DNA from: Clostridiaceae bacterium 14S0207
GTDB lineage: Bacteria; Bacillota; Clostridia; Clostridiales; Clostridiaceae
Direction of reading: 5' to 3'
Assembly (NCBI GenBank): GCA_003288255.1
Contig: CP026601.1
Location: forward strand, 62,001-126,000
Length of the DNA stretch: 64,000 nt
The notes beneath the pieces were generated by a model. That model saw only the letters and a program-made list of their open reading frames with translations. It was not told where the DNA came from and made no database searches. The first letter of the stretch is position 1. Every line of letters begins with the position of its first letter. This document shows positions 19,047-27,564 of this stretch, piece after piece. The translations under genes were made by a program, and so were the position numbers.

Positions 19047-19078
19047 TGTCTAATCAAGTGATTGTCTAATCCAGTGAT
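19047..19078 (+). promoter_or_regulatory. tandem 16-bp direct repeat upstream of an AraC-type regulator
   Basis: TGTCTAATCAAGTGAT is followed immediately by TGTCTAATCCAGTGAT: two directly adjacent copies with one mismatch. They sit just before the ribosome binding site of the AraC-type gene, and a TACAAT box lies upstream at 19025-19030. AraC proteins bind tandem direct sites, so these are good candidates for autoregulatory operators; a leader-RNA role is also possible. Confidence 0.55.
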
Positions 19079-19095
19079 TATTAAGGAGGTGCTAT

Positions 19096-20049
19096 ATGTA
19101 TTTTGAAGATATTATAAAAAAGTACACTTCTTTGGAATGTGTAAATATAAATAAATTCAGTCCGGCTGGTAAAACCTTTTATGATGATAATGAATTTTAT
19201 AATGGATATTGCTGGATTTATATTGGTAAAAATTTTATAATAGATATTCATTCTTTTTTTATAAAAAAAGAATATGTTGTAACCAATATTCCCAATATGA
19301 CTGAGTATATATTCTTAATATCAAATTATATTATTTCTGGAAGTGGAGAATGGCTTAATCCCTATCAGAGTATAGAACCTACTTCTATGCTTATTATGGA
19401 AACAAGTAATTTAAATCAAAGATATGTCTTACATGGTAATAGCATCTATAGAAGTGTTGGTTTAAAATTCAAAGAATCTCTTATTGAAGAATACGTTGTG
19501 AACAGAATGAATATTAAAAAAGATGATGTATTAAAATTTTTTCTTGAAACTCAAAACAGTGCAACAAAATTGATCGGAAAACTTGCTAAAGAAATTCTTG
19601 AATGTAAACTTGATGGAATAGCAGCAGAACTTTTTTTTGAAGCAAAAGCAAAGGAATGGCTTGGCATTACACTTGATTCCTATGAGAAAAAAATAAAAGA
19701 AAAGACTATACCTGAAAATGATACAAAATCTATGGAAAATGTTGCAAAATATATCAGTGATCATTATGCTTTTGATATTCCACAGGAATTTTTAGAAAAA
19801 ATTTGTATGATGAGTGGAACAAAATTAAAGCAAACTTTTAAGCAAAAATATAATATGACAATTACAGAATTTATACAGAGAAAAAGAATAAATATAGCTG
19901 AAAATCTACTCCTTACAACAAATCTTAAAATAAGGGATGTAGCAAAAGCTGTAGGCTACAAATCTCCAAACAGATTTACAACGTTATTTAAACGATATAA
20001 AGGTCTATATCCTAAGGATGTAAGAAAATATGTTAAGGATAACCTGTAA
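19096..20049 (+). CDS. AraC-family transcriptional regulator
   Basis: The 317-residue protein has a long N-terminal sensing domain (about residues 1-210) and a C-terminal double helix-turn-helix: ISDHYAFDIPQEFLEKICMM for the first and LKIRDVAKAVGYKSPNRFTT for the second, ending FKRYKGLYPKDVRKY, the classic AraC tail. The N-terminal half resembles the PchR/YbtA-type regulators of ligand-responsive exporters. It starts after AAGGAGGTGC. Divergent placement from the ABC heterodimer suggests it controls that operon in response to the exported compound. Confidence 0.9.
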   Translation: MYFEDIIKKYTSLECVNINKFSPAGKTFYDDNEFYNGYCWIYIGKNFIIDIHSFFIKKEYVVTNIPNMTEYIFLISNYIISGSGEWLNPYQSIEPTSMLIMETSNLNQRYVLHGNSIYRSVGLKFKESLIEEYVVNRMNIKKDDVLKFFLETQNSATKLIGKLAKEILECKLDGIAAELFFEAKAKEWLGITLDSYEKKIKEKTIPENDTKSMENVAKYISDHYAFDIPQEFLEKICMMSGTKLKQTFKQKYNMTITEFIQRKRINIAENLLLTTNLKIRDVAKAVGYKSPNRFTTLFKRYKGLYPKDVRKYVKDNL

Positions 20050-20145
20050 ATTATAAGTGCAACAATCTGGAAAATACAGTTCTAAAAAAACATAACAATA
20101 ATTAATAAAAAATTGAATAAGCTTCATATGAAGGATATTATAAAA

Positions 20146-20183
20146 ATAGCTAATAAAACTTAATGTGTTGTATTAGCTGTTTT
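20146..20183 (+). terminator. candidate terminator between convergent genes
   Basis: AGCTAATA (20148-20155) pairs with TATTAGCT (20171-20178), followed by GTTTT. The loop is long, so strength is uncertain. Confidence 0.4.
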
Positions 20184-20261
20184 AAGGTATATGGTTTTAT
20201 AAAGCCATTAACTACTGTAAAAATTGTGTAAGTTGATATATGAAGTAAAACCATTACATTT

Positions 20262-20660
20262 TTAATTACTACATATAAGATAAAACATAATAGCTATGCA
20301 TATAATCCCAATAATAAAAAATATGCTTGCACCTTTTAAACTAGTGGTAAATAATTCACTAGGATTGTCCTTAAAATAAGCAATTTTTATTTCATCTCCT
20401 ATTTGAGCAGACATAGGGACTTGAACTCTATTTGAAGATATATAATATTTGCTATCTACCCTAAACTTTACAATAGCCAGTCTGGAATTGTTTTTTTTCA
20501 TGGGTTCTGGTACAACGGTTTTTGTATCAACGATTAATCCTGTTGTATAGCTTATTAGTTTTCTATTTATAATATAAACAATAAACTGATATGCAGAATA
20601 TACTATTGAAGCTATTGCAGTAACCCCAAAAATAAAAATCCCTTGTGTATTTTGTGCCAT
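20262..20660 (-). CDS. DUF3592-like membrane protein
   Basis: The 132-residue protein has an N-terminal helix (about residues 8-30), a beta-rich extracytoplasmic region (TTGLIVDTKTV ... IVKFRVDSKYYISSN ... GDEIKIAYFKDNPSE) and a C-terminal helix (about 108-128). The GD-x-x-x-I-x-Y-x-x-x-N-P pattern is characteristic of DUF3592-type proteins. It is the last gene of the GntR-ABC operon, 12 nt after the permease gene, with a good ribosome binding site. The function is unknown; it may modulate the transporter. Confidence 0.7.
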   Translation of the reverse strand: MAQNTQGIFIFGVTAIASIVYSAYQFIVYIINRKLISYTTGLIVDTKTVVPEPMKKNNSRLAIVKFRVDSKYYISSNRVQVPMSAQIGDEIKIAYFKDNPSELFTTSLKGASIFFIIGIICIAIMFYLICSN

Positions 20661-20672
20661 TTAATCACCATC

Positions 20673-21329
20673 CTAGTATTCTTTATTTTTAATAATTTTG
20701 TTTGAGACTACAATACCAAAACTAATAGATACACATATCATTAATAATGATAAACCTGCAATCAATAATGTGGAGCTATTCTTAATATTAGATATTAACT
20801 GTAAATTATCTCTAAAATGATTTATAATAAAAGCCGTTAAGAATGGAGCTATAAAAATTATACCTGCACTAATTATTTGCAACTTAACATAACCAAATTT
20901 AAATGTCATAGGAATATAAATTCCAAAAAATATTTCTATTAATACAAAATATAGCAGTATGACTTTTATATCTATTTTACCTACACATGTAATTGGAACT
21001 TTGGATAATATTAAAAATAAAATTGTAGTTACTATAAAAGTAAAGTTAACAACAACATATTTGGCCATAACAACCCTACTACATTTCATAGGTGTTATTT
21101 TCAAGTAAACTTGACCTTTTTGTTTCATTTCCTCTAAGGATATTGAATGATATACCATAAATGTTATCATTAATACTAAAATACCATAAAGGATATTTCC
21201 GTTTTTTTGAAATAGAGGTGTGCTATATGAAATAAATATAGGAGCTATGACAATAAATAAGAAAATGGTTAATAAATATTTCTTTATTAATAAAAAATCT
21301 TTCTTAAATAAATTATAAATTTCGTTCAC
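20673..21329 (-). CDS. ABC-2 type permease of a YtrA-type operon
   Basis: The 218-residue protein has six predicted membrane helices with short loops and a basic N-terminus (LFKKDFLLIKKYL), as in ABC-2 permeases. A GTG start follows GGGAGGAATAGCC, two bases after the ATPase gene's stop, so it is cotranscribed and probably coupled. It forms the channel for the ATPase encoded at 21332-22186. In related GntR-controlled operons such transporters respond to cell-envelope antibiotics; here this is inference from layout. Confidence 0.85.
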   Translation of the reverse strand: MNEIYNLFKKDFLLIKKYLLTIFLFIVIAPIFISYSTPLFQKNGNILYGILVLMITFMVYHSISLEEMKQKGQVYLKITPMKCSRVVMAKYVVVNFTFIVTTILFLILSKVPITCVGKIDIKVILLYFVLIEIFFGIYIPMTFKFGYVKLQIISAGIIFIAPFLTAFIINHFRDNLQLISNIKNSSTLLIAGLSLLMICVSISFGIVVSNKIIKNKEY

Positions 21330-21331
21330 GG

Positions 21332-22186
21332 CTATTCCTCCCCTACTAGTGCCAAAAATATATCCTCTAAATTGCTTTTTTCTATAATAATATTTGAATT
21401 TAGTGATTGTATTTTATGAAAATTTTTTGTAATACCTGTGAAACCATATCTCGATTGATTAAGTATTTTAAAAGGAACTTCCTTTATTTTTTCAAGATCA
21501 TCTAAGGAACCTTTTATTAAACGATAGGATTCTATTAAATCATCCTTTCCTAATTGTTCTATAACCTTTCCATTATCAATAATTATGATTTCATCTGCAC
21601 AACGTTCTAAATCACTAGTAATATGTGTTGAGAAAAAGACACTCTTTCCTTCTTCTTGAACAAATTCATTTAATATATCCATTAATTCTTTTCGTATTTT
21701 TGGATCAAGACCAGAAGTTGGTTCATCCATAATAAGAAAATCCGCTCCATGGGATAAAGCTAGAGCTAAAGAATATTTAAGCTTCATTCCTTTTGATAAA
21801 GTTGATATAACTTGTTTGGAATCTAAGTTGAATTTTTTTAGATATTTTTCATAAGCTCTCTGATCCCAAGTATTATAACAATTAGCAATTACGTTTTTCA
21901 TATCATTTAAAGTTAGATTTTCATAAAAAAATCCATCATCTAATACAACTCCTATCTTATTCTTTATAGAAGCTTCATCCTTTCCATATTTGTTTGAAAA
22001 GAATGTGATTTCTCCACTATCTTTTTTTAATAAACCTAACAAAATCTTTATTAATGTAGTTTTCCCAGCACCATTTTTCCCAAGAAATCCAGTAATGCAA
22101 TTTTCCTGAATATTAAAAGATACGTTGTTAAGTGCAAAATTTTTAAATGTTTTTGAAATACCGCATACGTTTAAGACATCTGCCAT
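21332..22186 (-). CDS. ABC transporter ATPase of a YtrA-type operon
   Basis: The 284-residue ATPase has Walker A GKNGAGKTT (about residues 35-43), Q-loop, signature LSKGMKLKYSLAL, Walker B FLIMDEPTSGLD and H-loop FFSTHITSDLE. A C-terminal extension of about 80 residues is typical of BcrA/YtrB-like ATPases. It starts after AGGAGGGGTAAGTC. It lies between the GntR regulator and the permease in one operon and energises efflux or a sensing transporter at the membrane. Confidence 0.9.
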   Translation of the reverse strand: MADVLNVCGISKTFKNFALNNVSFNIQENCITGFLGKNGAGKTTLIKILLGLLKKDSGEITFFSNKYGKDEASIKNKIGVVLDDGFFYENLTLNDMKNVIANCYNTWDQRAYEKYLKKFNLDSKQVISTLSKGMKLKYSLALALSHGADFLIMDEPTSGLDPKIRKELMDILNEFVQEEGKSVFFSTHITSDLERCADEIIIIDNGKVIEQLGKDDLIESYRLIKGSLDDLEKIKEVPFKILNQSRYGFTGITKNFHKIQSLNSNIIIEKSNLEDIFLALVGEE

Positions 22187-22198
22187 GACTTACCCCTC

Positions 22199-22564
22199 CT
22201 AATATATAATATCCATCATATCCACAAGCTCTTTTTTACTAATTCCCATGCTTTTGGCTGTAGATACCATATCAAACATTTTATCCTCAACTATTAGTCT
22301 TTTTGTATCTTGCATTAGATCAGTATTTCCAGCTAATACAAAAGTTCCTTTACCTGCTTGACTTTTGACAAACCCCTCTTTTTCCAATTCATCATAAACT
22401 CGACGGATTGTTAAGACACTGACTTTGAGATCTGTTGAAAAATTACGTATAGATGGTAACAACTCTTGATTTTTTAGTTCACCTTTTAATATTGCTGACT
22501 TTATTTGATCTTTAATTTGTTTATATAAAGGTTTTTCAGACGTATTTGAAAGAACAATATTCAA
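22199..22564 (-). CDS. GntR-family regulator, YtrA subfamily
   Basis: The 121-residue protein has the GntR winged helix (KPLYKQIKDQIKSAILKG ... LLPSIRNFSTDLKVSVLTI ... DELEKEGFVKSQAGKGTFV) and only a short helical tail of about 45 residues, the mark of the YtrA subfamily. The start is probably TTG (22564) after GGGGTGATACA. YtrA proteins repress their own ABC operon; an inverted repeat at 22580-22609 directly upstream is the expected operator. Confidence 0.9.
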   Translation of the reverse strand: MNIVLSNTSEKPLYKQIKDQIKSAILKGELKNQELLPSIRNFSTDLKVSVLTIRRVYDELEKEGFVKSQAGKGTFVLAGNTDLMQDTKRLIVEDKMFDMVSTAKSMGISKKELVDMMDIIY

Positions 22565-22579
22565 TGTATCACCCCAAAC

Positions 22580-22609
22580 TGTGTATGTTTATACATCACA
22601 GTATACACA
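22580..22609. promoter_or_regulatory. inverted repeat, probable YtrA-type operator
   Basis: TGTGTAT (22580-22586) and ATACACA (22603-22609) are perfect inverted arms separated by 16 bp, just upstream of the GntR gene. Position and GTGTAT arms fit a YtrA-subfamily operator. Confidence 0.6.
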
Positions 22610-22675
22610 TCAAGCACAATGATGTCAAGAAAATCGTTTATAATATTCAGATAATTTATATATAAATAAGCTTGA

Positions 22676-22772
22676 TATACTCCATTCGAAGTAGCAGGAC
22701 TTACAATAGATGAAATTAAAAATCTAAAAAAAGGATTATAGACTGAAATCACTGCAGTTTATAATCCTTACT
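22676..22772 (+). repeat. 3' remnant of an Rpn element with its hairpin
   Basis: The stretch encodes AGLTIDEIKNLKKGL and a stop, matching the C-terminus of the complete Rpn protein at 24944-25819, and continues into the same stop-overlapping hairpin (AAAGGATTATAGACTG ... TATAATCCTT). The rest of the gene is absent. It is one of three partial Rpn copies in the window. Confidence 0.85.
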
Positions 22773-22774
22773 TA

Positions 22775-23065
22775 TTATAATTCCCTATAAATTTCTATTC
22801 CATATATCTCTATCTGTAATTTTATTTCTGCATTCATACTATCTAAAAAAACAATATCTAAGGAATATATCCCTACAATCTCATCTAAATCTTGTGCTAC
22901 AGTACCTTTATATTTTTTATCACATAAAATTGCAAGATCTATATCAGAATTATAATTATAGTTATCCTTTGCTCTTGAACCAAATAGCACAACCTTTTTT
23001 ATATATTTATTGGTTTCAAAATATGAAGTTAAGTTTTTGTATACTTTTTCCTCTATTCCATACAT
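22775..23065 (-). CDS. mntA: MNT-type nucleotidyltransferase antitoxin
   Basis: The 96-residue protein is a minimal nucleotidyltransferase. It has GSRAKDNYNYNSDIDLAI with GS at residues 29-30 and the metal-binding Asp pair at 41 and 43, and a third candidate Asp at about 70 (SLDIVFLD). In HEPN-MNT systems this protein adenylylates the HEPN toxin to silence it. It starts 1 nt after the stop of the HEPN gene, so the two are cotranscribed. It sits beside Rpn and IS607 relics. Confidence 0.85.
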   Translation of the reverse strand: MYGIEEKVYKNLTSYFETNKYIKKVVLFGSRAKDNYNYNSDIDLAILCDKKYKGTVAQDLDEIVGIYSLDIVFLDSMNAEIKLQIEIYGIEIYREL

Positions 23066-23066
23066 C

Positions 23067-23504
23067 TTATAACTTCTCCATTGATATTTTATTTAAAAGA
23101 TTTTCTATAGCTCCTAAGTATCTTTCTATTATGTCATTTTTTATAGCTTCGTAATCATCTTCATCATATATATGTGCAGTTGAATTTCTTGCAAGTAATA
23201 TATCATTCCAAATAACCATATCTTCTATTAATCCTTCTTTGAAAGCCTGTTTATAGCAACCTCTTGGATTATTTATTTCAAGTCCATCAGCTTTAAAAAT
23301 TTTAGAAAGTAACTTCCATACTAAATCCTCTAAAGTTTCATATTTTTTTATTATAGAATCCCTATAAACTTCTAATGTTATGTCATCTGCATTTTCTAAT
23401 TTTAAATAGTTATCTCTTATATTTTTTAAATGCGTAAGCATTCTATATGTATAATTATAAGTTAAGTTAATTGATTCATCATATTTATCTAAGATCCCAC
23501 TCAT
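23067..23504 (-). CDS. hepT: HEPN-domain protein, HI0074 type (probable toxin partner)
   Basis: The 145-residue helical protein matches the nucleotidyltransferase substrate-binding (HI0074) family. The HEPN RNase motif R-x4-H is present as ARNSTAH (R106, H111), preceded by ETLEDLVWKLL and PRGCYKQAF, typical of this branch. With the MNT gene it forms a toxin-antitoxin pair with a possible defence role. The ATG at 23504 has no good Shine-Dalgarno, and IS607 sequence begins about 20 bp upstream, so the native promoter may have been replaced by the insertion. Confidence 0.8.
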   Translation of the reverse strand: MSGILDKYDESINLTYNYTYRMLTHLKNIRDNYLKLENADDITLEVYRDSIIKKYETLEDLVWKLLSKIFKADGLEINNPRGCYKQAFKEGLIEDMVIWNDILLARNSTAHIYDEDDYEAIKNDIIERYLGAIENLLNKISMEKL

Positions 23505-23519
23505 TATAATCTGCTACTC

Positions 23520-23661
23520 AAAATATGGACAAATATATCCATATCGAGATTATTACTGTTTCAACGTACTCTGCTTTGCCTAAGCTACTACAGTTTGTAT
23601 AGCACTCCACAGTCGTTAATTCCCAAATTAGCCTTCGGTACATATATAAGAACTTGTTTAA
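23520..23661 (-). ncRNA. probable omega-RNA scaffold of an IS607-type TnpB
   Basis: Directly downstream of the TnpB stop, the minus strand carries the GC-richer conserved segment seen at right ends of clostridial IS605/IS607 elements, with GACTGTGGAGTGC, GTAGTAGCTTAGGCAAAGC and, at 23565-23558, GTTGAAAC. In TnpB systems this region encodes the guide scaffold, with the guide from sequence beyond the element end (roughly below 23555). The assignment is from recollection of such ends plus position. Confidence 0.5.
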
Positions 23662-24631
23662 TTAAGCTATCTTATATTTTTTAACATTTGATAAATTAAT
23701 ACTTGCATTTAAATCTCTATCAATAGTGAATCCACATGAACATTTGTAAACTCTATCTGATAGCTTTAAATCTTTCTTAATAGCCCCACAACAACTACAA
23801 GTTTTACTTGATGGATAGAATCTATCAACTACTCTAAGTTCAATATTATTTTGATTACATTTAGAACTTAATTTAGTTCTAAATTCATAAAATTTTTGTT
23901 GTGCTACTGCTTTAGCTAAATGTTTATTTTTCATCATTCCACTTACATTTAAATCTTCAATCGTTATATAACATGGCTTGGTTTTTACTATGTTATTCAC
24001 TACTTTATTAATATAGTCAGTCCTTATATTAGTAAGTTTTTGATGAATTTTCTGTACTTTGACTATTTGTTTTTGGATATTTTGCCTAGTAGCTTTACCT
24101 CCTTTTATATTTTTATTTCTTATTTTTAAACTTTCATATTTTCTTGAAAGTTTTCTTTGTTCTCTTTTTAATTTCTTCTCTACTTTTCTAACTCTTGATT
24201 CTTTGTTTATATTTTTAAATTTATCTCCATTTGAACATATTGCAAAATCTTTTATTCCTAAGTCAATCCCAATACCTTTATTTATAGGTTTAAAAATTTC
24301 TTTATCTATTTCTTCAACTAATATTGATACATAGTATCTGTTAGCTTTTTCACTTACTGTACCACTTTTAACTTTTGCATTAGTTGGTATATACCCAAAC
24401 TCTTTTAATCTCATCCAACCAAGAGTAGGTATTTTAACTCTATGTCTTTCAGTAGTCCAATCAGTTTTATTATTTTTTGGAAAATAAGCTTTAACATCTT
24501 GATTTTTCTTTTTCATAAATTTCTTTATTATAAGCTATATAAAAATTATATATAAATCTACTAACACCAATAGTTTTATGAATCTTTAAAATCTGTTTTG
24601 AGTTGGTTTTATCTCCACTTTGTATGCTCTT
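23662..24631 (-). pseudogene. tnpB: TnpB (OrfB) RNA-guided nuclease, internally deleted
   Basis: The N-terminal part (NSKQILKIHKTIGVSRFIYN) lies in one frame ending at 24491. The main part, in another frame from 24516, continues with VKAYFPKNNKTDW to the C-terminus. They meet at a GAAAAAGAAAA run where roughly 80-90 residues of the usual N-terminal domain are missing. All RuvC residues are visible (GIDLGIKDFAI, ITIEDLNVSG, TIDRDLNASINL), as is the zinc finger CSCCG ... KCSCG. The 284-residue frame could be made from its own ATG but lacks the N-terminal DNA/RNA-binding region, so cleavage is unlikely. Loss of transposition with RuvC retained is notable. Confidence 0.85.
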
Positions 24632-24781
24632 AACAATTTCATCATCCTCCTTAATTTTTTTCTTATATTTTCTTAATCCATATATACGGCAACTAAATAC
24701 ATGAATTATAGAAATTAAATCTTGGATCATTTCTTCTTGTGGAGATAAACTTTCATTATTTACTATTATTAATTCTAACAT
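24632..24781 (-). pseudogene. C-terminal fragment of IS607 serine recombinase TnpA
   Basis: The peptide PQEEMIQDLISIIHVFS followed by CRIYGLRKYKKKIK is the typical end of IS607 TnpA, including the YG-R-basic tail. About 50 codons remain of about 200; the catalytic serine domain is gone. The fragment reads straight into the TnpB N-terminal sequence in the same frame. Confidence 0.75.
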
Positions 24782-24943
24782 AATGGAATATAAATATACA
24801 TAATTATTACTTCATGTTTAAAATTGATTTCTATATTAAGTTAGGATAGCTAATATTCTACGTCCATTACTCATTAATTATTGACACCACTAATAAAATA
24901 CCGTAATATCAAGATAATAATAGAACTTAAAGGAGGTTTTCTT

Positions 24944-25819
24944 ATGAATTATGGTTTATTAAGTCCTAAAGTAGACTTTGTGTTTAAAAAGATATTTGGT
25001 AATGAGAAACATCCAGAGATTTTAATATCATTCTTAAATGCAGTAATGAAGCCTGTAAATCCTATAAAGAAAGTTAAAATAAACAATTCAGATATAGAAA
25101 AAGAACATATAGAAGATAAATATAGTAGATTAGATATAAAAGCAACAACTGATACTGGTGAACAAATAAATATAGAAATTCAGGTTAAAAATGAATATAA
25201 CATGATAAGAAGAAGCCTTTATTATTGGAGTAAGATGTACGAAGGTCAAATTAATGAAGGTGACAATTATAATAAGTTATCAAAAACAGTATGTATAAAT
25301 ATACTAGATTTTAAATATCTAAAAAATGATAGATTCCATAATGGATATAGATTAAAGGAAATCACTACAAATGAGGAATTAACAGATGTTGAAGAAATTC
25401 ATTTTATAGAACTTCCTAAGATGAGGGAATCTAATGAAAATGAAGAAGTTACAGATATGTTAGAAGCATGGATTAAGTTTATAAATAATCCTTCAAGTAA
25501 GATTGTACAAAAACTTGAAATGGACGTAGAAGAAATAAAGCAAGCTAAAGAAGAATTAATTAGATTAAGTGGAGATAAAAAAGAAGTAGAGCTATATGAG
25601 CAAAGAAAATTTGCAATACTAGATAGAGTTAGTGACCTTGAAAATGCTGAACAAAAAGGATTACAACAAGGATTAAAGAAAGGGTTGCAACAAGGGAAAA
25701 TGGAAGGTATGGTTGCAGCTGCTAAGAACCTTTTAGTTATGAATATGGATTTAGAAGTTATATCCAAGGCAACAGGACTTACAATAGATGAAATTAAAAA
25801 TCTAAAGAAAGGATTATAG
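24944..25819 (+). CDS. Rpn-family PD-(D/E)XK nuclease / putative transposase
   Basis: The 291-residue protein begins MNYGLLSPKVDFVFKKIFGN, the standard Rpn/PDDEXK_2 start, and has the nuclease core near residues 60-85 (RLDIKATTDTGEQINIEIQV, with acidic residues and E-x-Q in place of E-x-K, as is common in this family). The C-terminal half is a charged helical region with a short repeat (QKGLQQGLKKGLQQGKMEGM). The ATG at 24944 follows AAAGGAGG. It is a DNA nuclease implicated in recombination. Three partial copies nearby imply past activity or recombination at this family. Confidence 0.9.
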   Translation: MNYGLLSPKVDFVFKKIFGNEKHPEILISFLNAVMKPVNPIKKVKINNSDIEKEHIEDKYSRLDIKATTDTGEQINIEIQVKNEYNMIRRSLYYWSKMYEGQINEGDNYNKLSKTVCINILDFKYLKNDRFHNGYRLKEITTNEELTDVEEIHFIELPKMRESNENEEVTDMLEAWIKFINNPSSKIVQKLEMDVEEIKQAKEELIRLSGDKKEVELYEQRKFAILDRVSDLENAEQKGLQQGLKKGLQQGKMEGMVAAAKNLLVMNMDLEVISKATGLTIDEIKNLKKGL

Positions 25820-25849
25820 ACTGCAATCACTGCAGTCTATAATCCTTTC
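25807..25849. terminator. perfect 19-bp hairpin overlapping the rpn stop
   Basis: GAAAGGATTATAGACTGCA pairs perfectly with TGCAGTCTATAATCCTTTC around ATCAC. It can terminate both rpn (+) and the ABC pair (-). The same hairpin, with slight changes, ends all four Rpn-related copies (22.7, 25.8, 29.8 and 53.8 kb), so it is a conserved end of the element. Confidence 0.8.
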
Positions 25850-25887
25850 TTATATTGTTTTTAAATTTTACCCTATATTATTTCTTC

Positions 25888-27540
25888 TCAATTCTTTACC
25901 ATCATTTTTGATCTAAACACATGATTTTCTCTTACTTTGTTAAATTTATCATTTTCAACTATTGAACCATCATCCATTAATATTACTTCATCGAACTTGT
26001 CTAGATTCATACCCAGATTATGTGTAACCATTATAATTGTCTTGTCCTCTAACTCAAACAATATATCAATGACCTTCTTTAAGGTTCCAGCATCCATGGC
26101 TGAAAAAGGCTCATCCATAATTAAAACATCGTTTCCACTTACTAAAGATCTTATAAATGATGTAAGCTGTTTTTCACCACCGCTTAAGTCACTGCAATTT
26201 TCCTTATGTTTTATCTTATCTAGTATACTATTACTATAGTTATTCAGAATTTCACTAAAAGAACTGCGTGAATATGAGCCAAATACCGTAACATTATTTT
26301 CAAAACTTTCTCTGTATATATGCTCTTTTTGACTTATACACATTACAATATCATCAATATTCAAACTTGCAATATTACATCCATCTATACTTATTTCACC
26401 ACTATCAGGCATTTCATATTTCATAAGTAAATTTATCATAGTAGATTTTCCTGAACCACTATGACCAATAATTGCATATTTCTTTCCTTTTTCAAAACAA
26501 CAACATATGTTATTCAATTTAAAATTATCGTAGGAAAGACATACATTCTTCATAGTTATTTTGTCTTTAAAGTTAGAAAGTTTATGCAGATTTTTCTGTT
26601 GCTGTCTATTGATGTTTATAGCTTCTATAAATTTTTCCTTTACCGTTCTCCTAGAATTTATGAAATCTATTTTGTTTAAAGCTTCTTGAAGTGGACCTAT
26701 GAAATATGCAGAATAACTGAAAACAGCAATTACCATACCAGCAGTTAAATCCCCTCGTATAAGTAATAAAGCTACAATAATAAACACCATGAGCTCCATA
26801 ATCTTTATTCCAAAAACTTCCATAGACATTGAAAATATACCAAACAAACCTCTTTTAATTTTTGCCGCAGTCATTTTATCTACAGCTTTATTATGTTGTT
26901 GTAGAACAAATCTTCTGGTATTATTGTTTATAAGCTTAATACCTTCTAGATAATCCTTTACAGAGATGGTATATTGACCAGTAGCTTCCATAGACATATT
27001 TCCAAGCTGTCCATTTCTCTTTTTAAATATCTTTGGAATAAAAATTACTATTACTGACATGACAAAAATAGATAAGGCAACTCTCCAGTCAATGCACAAA
27101 TACATTACAACTGCATATATACATATCTTTATTACTACATTTATAAGACTAATTACTGGTTGCATATATTCTTCTACAATAACATCAATATTATTTGTTT
27201 CTATAGATATATATTCTCCTACATTTTTGTTTCTAAACCATCTATAATCTGTTTCAACCAGTGAATCAAAAAAATCTGTCTGAATCATACTTCTCATTGA
27301 TGACTTCCAGCTCTCCTCCATTATACTGGACAAATATGAAAATATACATATTGCTGCCACACATAATGCAAACAGCATTACCATATTAAAAAGAGTATTG
27401 TTTGAATATTCAGAACTAAATAATTTATCTACAAGCTTCTTTTCAAAATTTGGTACCAGAGCTATACTTATAGCAGCAAATATGCCAAATAAGATTTCAG
27501 CACTTATTAAACCTTTTATCTTCCAAATATATTTTTTCAT
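25888..27540 (-). CDS. ABC exporter half-transporter B, left copy
   Basis: The 550-residue protein has an N-terminal membrane domain (about residues 10-310; YRWFRNKNVGEYIS is the usual loop of type I exporters) and an ATPase with Walker A GHSGSGKST near 359, signature LSGGEKQLTSFIRSL near 450, Walker B VLIMDEPFSAMD near 470 and H-loop MVTHNLG near 505. It follows half-transporter A by 24 nt and presumably pairs with it. It differs from the inverted right copy at seven residues as I read them, all in the ATPase half (for example K/N, M/R, K/Q). The substrate is unknown; lantibiotic- or peptide-type export is plausible. Confidence 0.9.
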   Translation of the reverse strand: MKKYIWKIKGLISAEILFGIFAAISIALVPNFEKKLVDKLFSSEYSNNTLFNMVMLFALCVAAICIFSYLSSIMEESWKSSMRSMIQTDFFDSLVETDYRWFRNKNVGEYISIETNNIDVIVEEYMQPVISLINVVIKICIYAVVMYLCIDWRVALSIFVMSVIVIFIPKIFKKRNGQLGNMSMEATGQYTISVKDYLEGIKLINNNTRRFVLQQHNKAVDKMTAAKIKRGLFGIFSMSMEVFGIKIMELMVFIIVALLLIRGDLTAGMVIAVFSYSAYFIGPLQEALNKIDFINSRRTVKEKFIEAININRQQQKNLHKLSNFKDKITMKNVCLSYDNFKLNNICCCFEKGKKYAIIGHSGSGKSTMINLLMKYEMPDSGEISIDGCNIASLNIDDIVMCISQKEHIYRESFENNVTVFGSYSRSSFSEILNNYSNSILDKIKHKENCSDLSGGEKQLTSFIRSLVSGNDVLIMDEPFSAMDAGTLKKVIDILFELEDKTIIMVTHNLGMNLDKFDEVILMDDGSIVENDKFNKVRENHVFRSKMMVKN

Positions 27541-27564
27541 TTTTTCCTGTATCCCCTGTATTTT

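Larger units (their letters stand above)
23520..24810 (-). mobile_element. IS607-family relic
   Basis: The segment contains the tail of a serine-recombinase TnpA, a TnpB gene with an internal deletion, and a right-end/omega-RNA region. The 5' three quarters of tnpA are gone: the fragment begins at 24781, about 30 bp from the left edge of the neighbouring Rpn element (about 24811). The element cannot transpose on its own. Confidence 0.75.
24811..25852 (+). mobile_element. complete Rpn element (gene plus conserved flanks)
   Basis: A ~133-bp upstream flank, the rpn gene and the terminal hairpin form a unit of about 1.04 kb. The same upstream flank and hairpin bound the mini-copy at 29528-29795, which defines the ends. 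No terminal inverted repeats or target duplications are obvious. Rpn proteins promote recombination through their PD-(D/E)XK nuclease rather than acting as classical transposases. Confidence 0.6.

Noticed and set aside
25399-25830. 143-codon frame opposite the rpn gene
   Set aside because: It is a shadow of the rpn coding strand and lacks a ribosome binding site; the rpn motifs are on the plus strand.
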